In this document: in pieces, positions 27,452-36,757 of the stretch
Layout of the letters: each line of letters opens with the position of its first letter
Position numbering within the stretch: position 1 is the first letter of the stretch
Virus record (IMG/VR): IMGVR_UViG_3300032053_000122
Location: 1-49,416 of that record
DNA length: 49,416 nucleotides
DNA from: a virus
Reading direction: 5' to 3' (one strand)
The notes under the pieces: model-generated
What the model saw: the letters and a program-made list of their open reading frames with translations, nothing else
Database searches by the model: none
What the model was told of the DNA's origin: nothing
Made by a program: the position numbers and the translations under genes

Positions 27452-28864
27452 TTAGTTACCTTGAACGATGATGAACTGGTTTGCTGCACAAACACGAGTA
27501 CCACGATAAGTGATCATCCCGATTTGATTAGTCATTGTACCATCTGTTGGATTAGGAGATCCACCACCATATTGCCATACACGAATACCGTTACCAACAG
27601 TACCACCTATAGGAGGTTGTTGATACATAATAGTGATATTCTTGTAAACTTGAGCGGTTTTAGCATCCTTAGTTTCACCCATTGGATAGATTAAACCGAA
27701 ATTACGGAAGTAATCAACATTTGGAGTTAAACCAGTTGTAACCTCAGTGTTAAATTGAGAATACTTCTTAACAGATAATAAATATCCATCAATAAAGATT
27801 TCTTGGAAACCATAAGAAACAGAAGCCTCTTTTGACTTCTCTCCTTGTCCATAAACGAAGGCACCAGCTGGGTAAGCAGAAAAAATACCATCAGAGAAAT
27901 CTTGTCTTTGGAAGATGTCAGTTAACCATGCAGATTGTTTAGCACAACCATTAACGTCCATGATACGAGTGATTTCATGTAATTTAGCGATGTCTAATGT
28001 ACCTGGAGTGTAACCAATTGTTTCACCGTCAGCAACTACTTTAGGGATAATACCTACAGAACCTTGAGAGTTAGAATCAATTGCAGTGTTATTTTGTAAA
28101 TTACCGCGCATTAATTTTGCTTCTACGTTATTTTTAAAACGAACAAGAGTCTTATACATACCTTTATAAGTAAACGCAGTTACGCCATTTTGTGCCATAT
28201 CTGGAGATACAGGGAACTCATAGTATGTTTCAGCCATTTGCGCTAAGTCAGTGTTAGACCAACCATCACGAATTTCTGTTACATAGTTATCATATCTTTC
28301 GTCTAATTGGATTAAAGGATTGATTGCTTGAGAAGCTTCACCAGCATCTGCATCACCACCGAATAATAGAACTTCACCAGCTAATAATGAACCAGATCCA
28401 GCTGATTGGAAACCTTGAGAAGTTTGCTTAGGTGCAACCTCAAAAGTAAAAGCGTAAGGAGTTGTATCGTCAATAGACACAATAACACCCTCAATGTTTG
28501 AAGATGCAACACGCAAAGTTTCATTAACTCTTAAAGGAGTTTGAGTACCACTGTTGTAGTATGCTTCTGCTCCTAAAGTTAATGTAACAGTAGCACCAGT
28601 AGCAGCAGCAACTGTACTATCGTTTGTAACAGCCGGCATTAATTTACCGCGGTTTTCAAACCAAAAGTAGTTTAAGTTTTTAACTTCTTCCATACCGCTA
28701 TGAGCAGCTAGCCAAAAAGTGAAATCTTCATTGCCATACTTTTGAGTGTATTGCTTGTAATACTGTGGTGTTAATAATTGTAGGTCAACCATAAGTTGCC
28801 TATTCTGGGTTTGCAACGAGATTGAACCTGGCTGCAAAATATTTGAGGTAGGTATTCCTGCCAT
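27452..28864 (-). CDS. Major capsid protein (HK97-fold type)
   Basis: 470 residues, ATG start with an A-rich leader (AAAAACAAAAAACAAATATC). It begins MAGIPTSNILQPGSI, then an amphipathic region (LTPQYYKQYTQKYGNEDFTFWLAAHSG), a long beta domain (about 75-180), and a C-terminal part with TNQIGMITYRGTRVCAANQF. Length, an alpha plus beta layout, and position right after the scaffold gene and before ring proteins indicate the HK97-type capsid protein of crAss-like phages. It is GC-richer and less codon-biased to AT than its neighbours, usual for a highly expressed gene. Confidence 0.85.
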   Translation of the reverse strand: MAGIPTSNILQPGSISLQTQNRQLMVDLQLLTPQYYKQYTQKYGNEDFTFWLAAHSGMEEVKNLNYFWFENRGKLMPAVTNDSTVAAATGATVTLTLGAEAYYNSGTQTPLRVNETLRVASSNIEGVIVSIDDTTPYAFTFEVAPKQTSQGFQSAGSGSLLAGEVLLFGGDADAGEASQAINPLIQLDERYDNYVTEIRDGWSNTDLAQMAETYYEFPVSPDMAQNGVTAFTYKGMYKTLVRFKNNVEAKLMRGNLQNNTAIDSNSQGSVGIIPKVVADGETIGYTPGTLDIAKLHEITRIMDVNGCAKQSAWLTDIFQRQDFSDGIFSAYPAGAFVYGQGEKSKEASVSYGFQEIFIDGYLLSVKKYSQFNTEVTTGLTPNVDYFRNFGLIYPMGETKDAKTAQVYKNITIMYQQPPIGGTVGNGIRVWQYGGGSPNPTDGTMTNQIGMITYRGTRVCAANQFIIVQGN

Positions 28865-28911
28865 GATATTTGTTTTTTGTTTTTAACGCCTCCCCCAAAG
28901 GCAATATCAAG

Positions 28912-30078
28912 TTACGAACTAAAAGCCCATTCAGCCATTCTTAGCCTTTCAGCTTCAATACCGCTTAGGTCTGGTTTCGCTCCTTGAGGAGTTGGTGTTT
29001 GGTTGATGTTTATATTCCCGTTCTTTTTCAAGTGAGCCAACAATCTTTGAGATGCTGCTTCATTTGCTATTTTAGAGAAAATTTTATCACGATTTTCTAA
29101 CAGATATTTATCTGCCATTATTTGTTGAACATTTGGCCTTCCGTCATTGTTAAACCATCTGCCCTCAAAATAAGTATCGGTGTCAAAATCCTCTAACTGA
29201 TTCTTCATTGCCAATCTTTCTTCTTCAGCGACATTAAATGTAATCGGTATTTCAACATCCTCGTCTTTTACCGAAACATTAAATCCATTGAAGGATTGAA
29301 AATCAGAGTTCAGTGTTTGTTCATAACTTGACCTAGCTTGCTGCATTAACTCAAATTCTTCTTGAGATTCTGCGTATCTGCCGGCCTCGTTATAAATATC
29401 TGGTAATTGAATTTCACTTTTTAATTTTTCCAATTCAGATCTTGTCATTTTAGCCTCAATAAGTAACTTCTTTTCAGTATAGTCAACTTGAGATTCCCAT
29501 GATTTTACTTTATTGGAATAATCTTCATCAGTTTCATCAAAACTTTGTTCTGGCTTTAAAGGTACATAAAATTTATCATAAAATAATATATCTACCTCTT
29601 CGTCATTTAATTCCCTATGCTTTTGCTTAAGGTTTTCTTTCACGATTTCAATAGCCAATTCTGTGTTTAATTCAGCAGTAGTTAATTTTTCTAATCTTTT
29701 TTGCTGATTTAAAACTTGATAAACATCATCTGCCTTACCTTCTCTAATAGCATCAAACAATGTTTTACTTACATCGTCCTTAAATTCAAAAGAAGGTTGT
29801 TCTTTATATTTTTTAAATTGATTTTCAGCATCTTCTACACTTTCAAATCCAAATCTTTCTTTTACAAATTGATTTTGATCAAATGATGAATTAGATGTTT
29901 GTTCACTTTGAGGTGACACTTGTTCATTTTGAGCCGATTGTGTACCATCTTGCGGCTCATTTGGTGCAGTAGGGGCTACTTCTACTGATGGTTGTACTTG
30001 TGGTACATTTTCATCCGAAAACGGATTGTAACCTTCTGCCAGCGTAATTGGTGCTGACATGTCTGTATTCTCTGGCAT
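28912..30078 (-). CDS. Scaffolding / prohead core protein
   Basis: 388 residues. The N-terminal 80 residues are disordered (Pro/Gln/Ser-rich: VQPSVEVAPTAPNEPQ). The rest is acidic and helical (ERFGFESVEDAENQFKKY, KLEKLTTAELNTELAI-type heptads, SELEKLKSEIQ). Such acidic coiled-coil proteins directly upstream of the capsid gene are scaffolds that are removed during maturation. The C-terminal helical end (SQRLLAHLKKNG) would bind the capsid protein. Start at 30078 chosen as first ATG; a second ATG lies six codons in. Confidence 0.75.
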   Translation of the reverse strand: MPENTDMSAPITLAEGYNPFSDENVPQVQPSVEVAPTAPNEPQDGTQSAQNEQVSPQSEQTSNSSFDQNQFVKERFGFESVEDAENQFKKYKEQPSFEFKDDVSKTLFDAIREGKADDVYQVLNQQKRLEKLTTAELNTELAIEIVKENLKQKHRELNDEEVDILFYDKFYVPLKPEQSFDETDEDYSNKVKSWESQVDYTEKKLLIEAKMTRSELEKLKSEIQLPDIYNEAGRYAESQEEFELMQQARSSYEQTLNSDFQSFNGFNVSVKDEDVEIPITFNVAEEERLAMKNQLEDFDTDTYFEGRWFNNDGRPNVQQIMADKYLLENRDKIFSKIANEAASQRLLAHLKKNGNININQTPTPQGAKPDLSGIEAERLRMAEWAFSS

Positions 30079-30103
30079 AAATGCTGATTTGGTTTCTATT
30101 TTA

Positions 30104-30370
30104 TTAGTCTATAACTATTACTCCATCATTGTCAATAGTGATTACATAATCAACTGCTTCATTAGTTAATAAATGTATTCCATACCAATTTGTACCATCT
30201 CCATAAATTGGCTGCTTTGATTTACTGTTTGTATATAATTCATTAGAAGTAGTTAGGGTTGATGTTGTAGCGTAAACAACTTGTGTTCCTTGCGCTGTTG
30301 CAACATTACCCGCTTCGGTTGCTGTTGGATATGTATTTTTAGATAATACATATGCTATTAAATTTGCCAT
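30104..30370 (-). CDS. Small beta-rich putative capsid decoration protein
   Basis: 88 residues, ATG start. MANLIAYVLSKNTYPTATEAG opens a compact beta protein (TQVVYATTSTLTTSNELYT, ending YVITIDNDGVIVID). Located between the 117-residue protein and the scaffold gene. The size, lack of charge clusters and position suggest a capsid decoration or stabilising subunit. The first residues MAN-[LI]-[IF]-A resemble the isolated 78-residue protein at 36488, but homology is not certain. Confidence 0.5.
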   Translation of the reverse strand: MANLIAYVLSKNTYPTATEAGNVATAQGTQVVYATTSTLTTSNELYTNSKSKQPIYGDGTNWYGIHLLTNEAVDYVITIDNDGVIVID

Positions 30371-30415
30371 TTTTTATTTTTTTAAAATTTATTAAGATGC
30401 TGTTGTTATATTTGT

Positions 30416-30769
30416 TTAGTTACCTTGTAACAATAAATATTTACCAATGATACCAAATTCCACAATTCCAGCAGCTGCAATAGATGAAACATCAGTTTTA
30501 GTAGATAAATTTACCCCTAATACTGTTACCCCATTAATAGGCACTTCTGGTGCAGGCAATAATTGCCCTGTTATAGAACCATCATCATTCGTAGTGCTGA
30601 AACTAATTGTTCCAGATGTACCTACAAATTGAACTACTGCCGAATCCCATCCAGATAAATCTTGATAGAAATTGTTATTAGTATTAAAAGATGCAGTAAC
30701 ATCTATAACTGTACTAATTTTTGAACTAAATTTTTGTAGTCTTATTAAAAGTTTACTTACCGTTGCCAT
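30416..30769 (-). CDS. Small beta-rich virion protein near portal
   Basis: 117 residues, ATG start. A basic N-terminus (MATVSKLLIRLQKFSSK) leads into beta strands (AVVQFVGTSGTISFSTTNDDGSITGQ) and ends GKYLLLQGN, echoing the capsid protein end (FIIVQGN). That resemblance is short. A plausible head auxiliary protein; function not shown. Confidence 0.5.
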   Translation of the reverse strand: MATVSKLLIRLQKFSSKISTVIDVTASFNTNNNFYQDLSGWDSAVVQFVGTSGTISFSTTNDDGSITGQLLPAPEVPINGVTVLGVNLSTKTDVSSIAAAGIVEFGIIGKYLLLQGN

Positions 30770-30791
30770 TTTTTTTTATTTTAATTTTTAT

Positions 30792-33221
30792 TTATTGTTG
30801 TTGCATTTCCATTTGTTGTGCCATCATCTGCTGTTCTTCTGGTGACATTTCTTCGCCTTCTTGGTTTTGTTCTTGTCCCATACCTTGCTGTTGCATTTCA
30901 GCCTCCTGTTGTTGCATTTGCTCCATTTGCTGTTGCTGTATCGCTTGCTCCATTTGTTCATTATCCATCATTAATGGCATTTCAACATTTTGTAACATTT
31001 CAGCTATCAATGGCTTTAATTCAACTGGCATCGGGATATTAGCTTTAGCTAGATCAAACATACCTTGTATGATAATTTCTCTTTGCTTAGCCTGAGTTTG
31101 CTTATCTAATAACGCAGCGTCACCTTGAGCTTTCGCCTGCATACTAGATTGTTGTATTTGTGCATTTTGCTCGCTATTAGTTTGCGCCTTTTCTTGCTCT
31201 GTTTTAATATACCTTTTTTGAGCTTGTCTAAAATATAATTCAGCCAATGCAACATTCTCTTTAGCAATTCTCATTGCCTTAAATGGATCTAAATAAATTA
31301 CCAACTGAGGGTTAGATGCTATTGCATTATTCATCATTGCTTGCAAATTTGCCATTTCCATTTCAGTTGGCAACATTCTTATTGTAGCAACAAAGTTTCT
31401 ATTCTTTACATCTTCTTCTTTAAGTAAATCTCTATATTTCTTTGCGCCAAAAGTCACACTTTTATTTAATAAACAAGCGATTTTTTTAGATGTCTCTTCC
31501 ATTACATAAATATATGCATCATACATATATTCAGTAGCGTTATTTGCTAAAACCCTTGAAGCTTCTATATTTGAAGCAGCAACTCTTGGTTGAGCAGCTT
31601 GATTCATTAAGTTAGGATCTTCTCCTAATTCATCTTTCAATACCTGATAATGGAATTGATATAACTGAATTAAAGCTTGTAATTGAGGTGCAAAACCACT
31701 ATTAGCTAATTCTGTAATTGGAACAGGTATTCTATTTCCCTCAGCATCTCTACCACGATAATAAAGTTTACCTGTTTGCTCCCATATTCTTTGAACATCT
31801 AATGGTTTAACCGAATCACCCAAACCTAAATCCAACTCCTGCATTGCATCAACATCTATAGCCGCACCCGCTGGTACCATCTTGGCTACTAATTGTTGTA
31901 TTTTTAATCTAGCTAAAATCATTTGTTCAATAGGCTCTTCAATTTTTTCAGGTACAGCTACATTACGCATGTCATAAGGATCATACATATAAAAGCTATA
32001 AGAAAATTCAGAATTGCCTATTTCCTTTGGATCTTGTGGGCGAATCATATTTTTCTTAATACCCCACTTAATCATTTTTTGAGTAACCGGACAATACACA
32101 CCTTCGTATATATTCCATTTTTTCTCTTCTAAATATTGCTGATTATCGTCTAATTTTTCAGGTTTACCTTTTTTGATAATAGTGCTACCATTTTTCTTTG
32201 TTTTGGTAACAGTATATCCATCAGAATCTAATGTCTTAATTTCAAATTGCATTAAGTCAATATTCCATTCATCATAAGGTCTTAACCAAGCGACATTCCA
32301 ATCTTGCATCCACTTAATCTTATCTGTTAGCTGATACTCTTTTGAAGATTGAGCCAAAGCAAATATATCCTCTTCAGTTAATGAACCTCCGGCTTGTTTG
32401 CTATACCTCGCTCTTATCTCACTAATTTTCATTGATAAGATATGACCTCTATAAGTAGTATCTCTAAAATCAGGAAAATCAGAATAAGAATAAATTGCAT
32501 TTTCTGGGCGAATCCATTGAACATGAACTTCACCTTCTTCATCCATCCATGTATAAGTACACACTAATCCAACTTCTGCTGAATCGTGTAATAATCTTTG
32601 TTTTAAAACATCATTCCATCCGTTTGCTTCTAAAACATTATTGCAACCAATGCTATATAAAATTTCTTCTGGTAAATGGTTAAATTCCATTATCCATTGA
32701 TCTAGTTCATCTTTATCTTCCGCAACAAATTGATCTGGAGATACCAAAGGTATTCCGGATTCTTCTTGCAATTGAGCTAATACTTCTTTGTTATTATAAA
32801 CAAACTCAGCCTCACTAGCAGCTTGTTTCTTAGCCATTGCAGAAGCGCTATCTGTAGCAGTTACATTTATTTTTTCCCTTCTACTCATCCATGAGCCAAC
32901 TAATCTTGCAACAATTGTGTTACCAATAATAATTGATTTCCAATTAATATTTACAAAGTTAGCTTTGCTATTCATTTCTAAACGATCCATAAAGACACTC
33001 ATGTCAATCTTCCCGTTTGCTATTTGTCTATTTTTTCTAAATCTATTATTTCTTAACCAAAAATAAGTTTGATTACCATAGATTGTAGAATAAATGCTTT
33101 GAGCAACATTTTTGCCGTAGGTATAATCTTTTTTAGAAGATACGTCTGTAGTAATTTGGAACTTTTTTAAAGCTTCACCATTACTATTTGCTGCCGATAT
33201 GGATAAAGGACTATCTGCCAA
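30792..33221 (-). CDS. Portal protein
   Basis: 809 residues. TTG start at 33221, placed about 11 nt after the expected transcription start of the promoter at 33239; no in-frame ATG occurs before about codon 74. N-terminal region SIYSTIYGNQTYFWLRNNRF, wing/stem-like segments (YSFYMYDPYDMRNVAVPEKIEEPIEQM), then helix ILARLKIQQLVAKMVPAGAA. The last 100 residues are Gln/Met/Glu-rich coiled coil with long Q runs, likely the barrel or crown. Size and position after the terminase match crAss-like portals. Forms the dodecameric DNA channel. Confidence 0.8.
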   Translation of the reverse strand: MADSPLSISAANSNGEALKKFQITTDVSSKKDYTYGKNVAQSIYSTIYGNQTYFWLRNNRFRKNRQIANGKIDMSVFMDRLEMNSKANFVNINWKSIIIGNTIVARLVGSWMSRREKINVTATDSASAMAKKQAASEAEFVYNNKEVLAQLQEESGIPLVSPDQFVAEDKDELDQWIMEFNHLPEEILYSIGCNNVLEANGWNDVLKQRLLHDSAEVGLVCTYTWMDEEGEVHVQWIRPENAIYSYSDFPDFRDTTYRGHILSMKISEIRARYSKQAGGSLTEEDIFALAQSSKEYQLTDKIKWMQDWNVAWLRPYDEWNIDLMQFEIKTLDSDGYTVTKTKKNGSTIIKKGKPEKLDDNQQYLEEKKWNIYEGVYCPVTQKMIKWGIKKNMIRPQDPKEIGNSEFSYSFYMYDPYDMRNVAVPEKIEEPIEQMILARLKIQQLVAKMVPAGAAIDVDAMQELDLGLGDSVKPLDVQRIWEQTGKLYYRGRDAEGNRIPVPITELANSGFAPQLQALIQLYQFHYQVLKDELGEDPNLMNQAAQPRVAASNIEASRVLANNATEYMYDAYIYVMEETSKKIACLLNKSVTFGAKKYRDLLKEEDVKNRNFVATIRMLPTEMEMANLQAMMNNAIASNPQLVIYLDPFKAMRIAKENVALAELYFRQAQKRYIKTEQEKAQTNSEQNAQIQQSSMQAKAQGDAALLDKQTQAKQREIIIQGMFDLAKANIPMPVELKPLIAEMLQNVEMPLMMDNEQMEQAIQQQQMEQMQQQEAEMQQQGMGQEQNQEGEEMSPEEQQMMAQQMEMQQQ

Positions 33222-33238
33222 TTTGAATATATTTACGT

Positions 33239-33246
33239 CAAATATA
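33239..33246 (-). promoter_or_regulatory. Bacteroidota-type promoter before the portal gene
   Basis: TATATTTG on the minus strand (33246-33239) with TTTA, one base off TTTG, exactly 19 nt upstream (33266-33269). It sits in the 55-nt gap between terminase and portal. The inferred start of the RNA is about 10 nt before the portal TTG, which supports that unusual start codon. Confidence 0.65.
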
Positions 33247-33276
33247 CTAAATATTAAGAATTTAGTAAAATTTTAA

Positions 33277-35325
33277 TTAATTAAAGACCGGAACATAACT
33301 CTTTACCAATGGTTCTCGCTTAACTTGTTTTTGAACTGGCTCCATTAAGCAAACAATTAACATTAAAAAAGACACCGTTATGTCATAATCAGTTCTGTTA
33401 TTAGGATCAAACTTTTTAGCATCTTCAAGTAAATTTTCAAAATCTATTGAATCTATATGAGATTCAAAATACATAATTCCAACATCTGTTTGCTTTGTTA
33501 AACTAAATGGAGTTGTAGGGAAGCCCTTATGCCTATCAGCTGTCTCTCTTTTAGCGGGATCAATGGTGGACAATGGATATAAGCCTAAATATCCAACTCT
33601 ACCTCTGTCTCTGAAATATGATAAATAATCATCACTATTATGCTCGTACCATGCTTGATACCCATAAAATTCAGCAGCCAAAAGAACTTGTTCGTGTAAA
33701 ATTTCCTTTATTTGAGGCCTTCCATAAAGATGACCAATAGCCTTTCCGGTATGCTCTGGATTTAACAAATCATACCTCCTGCCAATCCAAGCAGAAGCTT
33801 TAGACCCATATTTACCACCCTGACTATTACTATATCCGTCAATCGCTATAGCTCCATCAGCAACTCTTCCCGGCTTTCTTGTTTTAACATCAAATGTATG
33901 CTTGTTTTCTTCTCCAGGCTTAGGAAATTGAGTAATAACCCAATGAAAATCTTCTTCTTTATCTGTAATATTTCTCCACCTAACCGTTTGGTCTATATCT
34001 CTATAAAACATTATGTGACGTTTCAATATAGGAGTCTCTTTCAAATACTGCTCTCTTGCGCCGATGTTTATTACGTTGAATATACACTTATCAGAATCTG
34101 TACTAAATGCTTCATCAATTGTTAATGGCTCTTTTCTAATACGGGCTGATAATGCTCTTTGATTATTTTTAACCGTCTCCCTATCGGCTAGAATCTGGTC
34201 TAATGTTTTATCTTCATCCGGATAACCAAAATCATCAAAGTTTCTTGTACGCTTTGCAGACATAAAGAACCTATAAAGCCCACTTGATGTTGTACCGTTT
34301 TGTTGTCTTTTATCCTGATTACTTTCTTCCCATAATAATTTAAATGCATCCTGAACACCATCTTTTTCGGTTGTAAGTTTTTCTACTGTTGTAGTATAAA
34401 GAGCTTTGCCAATAATTTGCCCCTCATCATCTAGCAAGCAGTAACGCACAACCTCATGTCTATCGTAAACATTAACTTCGGTTGTTTTACCACACTCGTC
34501 TGCTACATATCTATGTAATTTTTGTCCGTCATAAGCTACCGTATCAGCTGATTGAAAATCAATAACCGAACCCAATTCATCTTTATCAATACTTTCTTCC
34601 GCTTTTTTACCTCTTACGTTTGTTTTTTGAAATCTCATTTCAGACTTTGGATTAACACCCAAAGACATATCATATTCTGGTCTAAAAAATTTAGGAAGCC
34701 TTCTAAATGGATTTACTACTGTTTTTGCAAAGAATTTTTTAGCATCAGAACCGGTCTTAGACTGAATACCACCATTCGTCATTTTAGTACGAGTAGTATA
34801 TTCTGTAACAAATAACCCAGCTACAAATGATTTACCAAAACGTCTTTTTGTAACTTCAAGCATTCCCATACACATTGTATCTTCTATACAATACTGCATA
34901 AAATAAAACTTTTCCAAATCTGGGACACGAAACTTAGGATAACCAATATCTATTGACCACCATTGTAAATATAGATAATGCAAACCAGTTAAATAAATAG
35001 GCTTACCGTTGTTCATATACCAAAAACCGTTTAGCCGTCTATCCCACTCCTGCCTTTTAAAATCTTCTAGTTTTTCATCATAAAATTCAGTTTCATCTTC
35101 TTTTTTCTTTTTATCAAATTCATCCCACTTTTTCATTAAATCTTGGTACCAATCTGGTAACATTATTCGTTTCCAATATTGCTCTGATTCAATTTCAGAC
35201 CGCTTGTGCACTCCCCTAAATTCTACTTTCTTTGTAATTATATTAAACACATACCCTTCAGGAGGCAAATTACATTGTAATCCCTGGACATCTATAACTG
35301 TACCATTTTCAATTTTATCGTACAT
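33277..35325 (-). CDS. terL: Terminase large subunit (TerL)
   Basis: 682 residues, ATG start. ATPase: Walker A-like KRRFGKS at 160-166 and Walker B-like RYVADE at 272-277, with a coupling region after it. The C-terminal nuclease region contains VADGAIAIDGYSN with the first Asp, and later YEHNSDDYLSYF. The extended N-terminal region (about 150 residues before Walker A) is longer than in T7-like terminases and recalls crAss-like TerL. Pumps DNA into the prohead with the portal. Two nt separate it from the 129-residue gene. Confidence 0.85.
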   Translation of the reverse strand: MYDKIENGTVIDVQGLQCNLPPEGYVFNIITKKVEFRGVHKRSEIESEQYWKRIMLPDWYQDLMKKWDEFDKKKKEDETEFYDEKLEDFKRQEWDRRLNGFWYMNNGKPIYLTGLHYLYLQWWSIDIGYPKFRVPDLEKFYFMQYCIEDTMCMGMLEVTKRRFGKSFVAGLFVTEYTTRTKMTNGGIQSKTGSDAKKFFAKTVVNPFRRLPKFFRPEYDMSLGVNPKSEMRFQKTNVRGKKAEESIDKDELGSVIDFQSADTVAYDGQKLHRYVADECGKTTEVNVYDRHEVVRYCLLDDEGQIIGKALYTTTVEKLTTEKDGVQDAFKLLWEESNQDKRQQNGTTSSGLYRFFMSAKRTRNFDDFGYPDEDKTLDQILADRETVKNNQRALSARIRKEPLTIDEAFSTDSDKCIFNVINIGAREQYLKETPILKRHIMFYRDIDQTVRWRNITDKEEDFHWVITQFPKPGEENKHTFDVKTRKPGRVADGAIAIDGYSNSQGGKYGSKASAWIGRRYDLLNPEHTGKAIGHLYGRPQIKEILHEQVLLAAEFYGYQAWYEHNSDDYLSYFRDRGRVGYLGLYPLSTIDPAKRETADRHKGFPTTPFSLTKQTDVGIMYFESHIDSIDFENLLEDAKKFDPNNRTDYDITVSFLMLIVCLMEPVQKQVKREPLVKSYVPVFN

Positions 35326-35327
35326 AA

Positions 35328-35717
35328 TTAATATCTTTTACCAGCCAGTTCTCCCACAGCATCGGCCATGTTTTCAGGAGAAAATGGTTTTCTAGCAACT
35401 GAAGCCTGTTCTTTCTTATCTTCTTTTACATCTTGATTTATGCCGGCAAGGACTTCTAAAGCCTTAATTGATGATGAAATTGTACCTGCATCTACCCAAA
35501 TTTTTTGCAATCTTTCAAATGTTTTAATCTTTGGATCATCAATATCAATGGCAGTAAGACTGGTTTTATTTAATAACTCTGCCATTTCGTTAGCCTTCCT
35601 GTTAAGTGCATGATACAATTTACCTATCCCATCCTCTTCATAATAGGCATTTTTACCTTGCAAATAAGATATTTGCTTTTCTAAATCTTTTATTTTAGCC
35701 TCTAATTCTGTTGACAT
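35328..35717 (-). CDS. Candidate small terminase subunit
   Basis: 129 residues, ATG start. The N-terminus is a clear coiled coil (LEAKIKDLEKQISYLQGKN), then a helical middle (IGKLYHALNRKANEMAELL), and the end has a short helix before GELAGKRY. Position directly before TerL, coiled-coil oligomerisation and size fit a small terminase. There is no obvious helix-turn-helix, so this is an inference from place and shape. Confidence 0.5.
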   Translation of the reverse strand: MSTELEAKIKDLEKQISYLQGKNAYYEEDGIGKLYHALNRKANEMAELLNKTSLTAIDIDDPKIKTFERLQKIWVDAGTISSSIKALEVLAGINQDVKEDKKEQASVARKPFSPENMADAVGELAGKRY

Positions 35718-36382
35718 TAAATTAATTTTTTAGCATCTGAAGTATTATAACCAACCAATAATTCACCATTCTTAACTTTATTAGTCATTTCATGCTCTAT
35801 TGAAATTACTTCATTTCTATCATTACCTTCTGGATAATATCTTAATCTTATAATTTTACCCTCAGTGCCATCATCATCTTGATAAATAATCTCGTAATCG
35901 CTAGATATAACCGTCCCAACTACATTTCCTTCTAATTCTCCACTTGTAACATAAATCTTATTTTTAACCAATGTTGGCTCAATACCTTCTAAAAAACCAA
36001 TATATGGCTCAAATAGTCTTAATCCAGTAATAAAATTATTTAAAGCGTTCCATGTGGAACCTTTTTTATCTCTCCACATAAAACACTCTTCAATTGGTAT
36101 TGAAAAATATTGCATATTAGAAGATGCCTCCGCTGTTGGTCTTTGGTAATTAAAAATTTTATAAGTATCATGAGTAGCATTATGATGTATTAAAATTTCA
36201 GAACCAACAGGTATCTCTTTAGCGTTTACTACTTCTGCATTAACAGGCTTAACATAACGCATATTAAAATTGTCATATACTCTTTCTAGCTTAATCTTTG
36301 TACCATCCTTGAATGTATGGCTATTTTTACTCTCTAAATCAACTTTAATAATAACCCGATTTGTAGGAGTTTTTAATTCCAT
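35717..36382 (-). CDS. Possible second GroES-fold protein at the head of the packaging genes
   Basis: 221 residues, ATG at 36382; stop overlaps the next gene's ATG (TAATG). The opening NRVIIKVDLESKNSHTF and AEVVNAKEIPVGSEILIHHNA resemble a GroES beta barrel (first strand, then the conserved V-x-x-G-D-x-V strand), with a long insertion and tail. I recall phage proteins of this style annotated as co-chaperonins, but the mobile loop is not evident. Alternatively a virion or packaging accessory protein. First gene of the late minus transcript. Confidence 0.4.
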   Translation of the reverse strand: MELKTPTNRVIIKVDLESKNSHTFKDGTKIKLERVYDNFNMRYVKPVNAEVVNAKEIPVGSEILIHHNATHDTYKIFNYQRPTAEASSNMQYFSIPIEECFMWRDKKGSTWNALNNFITGLRLFEPYIGFLEGIEPTLVKNKIYVTSGELEGNVVGTVISSDYEIIYQDDDGTEGKIIRLRYYPEGNDRNEVISIEHEMTNKVKNGELLVGYNTSDAKKLI

Positions 36383-36436
36383 AATTTATTAATTTAATTA
36401 AAATTACAGCAATTTTATATACTAAACAAAATATAT

Positions 36437-36444
36437 TATATTTG
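36437..36444 (+). promoter_or_regulatory. Bacteroidota-type -7 box for the isolated 78-residue gene
   Basis: TATATTTG, 43 nt before the ATG at 36488. The -33 region has TTTT near 36413 rather than TTTG. On the other strand an imperfect box (TATATTTTG) lies back to back with it, so the 105-nt gap may hold divergent promoters. The leader is A-rich (AACAATTAAAACAAAAACAAA), typical of well-translated Bacteroidota genes. Confidence 0.6.
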
Positions 36445-36487
36445 TATTGCCAAACAAATATTATATAACAATTAAAACAAAAACAAA

Positions 36488-36724
36488 ATGGCAAACATTT
36501 TCGCAGCAACGGTTTTACAAATAAACCAATATGCACAACCAACAAATGGTACAGTATTTGCTTTACCAAGTCAAGGTATTGTAGTATCTCCTTCTACAGT
36601 AGTAGTAAACGGAGTGCAAGCTAACTCTCTGATTGTGGTTCCACCAACTGGTTTAAACCAAAGAAGTACAGGTTATCTTGTAACTTCTACAGTTAACCAG
36701 GTTATTACAGCAGCAAATGCTTAG
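36488..36724 (+). CDS. Isolated, probably highly expressed small beta-rich protein
   Basis: 78 residues, ATG start. MANIFAATVLQINQYAQPTN is followed by hydrophobic beta strands (GIVVSPSTVVVNGVQANSLIVV), Thr/Val-rich and with few charges, like a capsid decoration or cement protein. It is the only + strand gene inside a 37-kb minus block and is bracketed by its own promoter and a strong terminator. That arrangement suggests expression at a different time or level from its surroundings. No family recognised. Confidence 0.7.
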   Translation: MANIFAATVLQINQYAQPTNGTVFALPSQGIVVSPSTVVVNGVQANSLIVVPPTGLNQRSTGYLVTSTVNQVITAANA

Positions 36725-36730
36725 TAAATT

Positions 36731-36757
36731 AGCCCCTAGTTTTTAGGGGCTTTTTTA
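36731..36757 (+). terminator. Strong intrinsic terminator after the 78-residue gene
   Basis: AGCCCCTA (36731-36738) pairs perfectly with TAGGGGCT (36744-36751) around a 5-nt loop, followed by TTTTT. It starts 6 nt after the gene's stop. The TAG of the facing 47-residue minus gene lies within the left arm of this stem. Confidence 0.85.
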
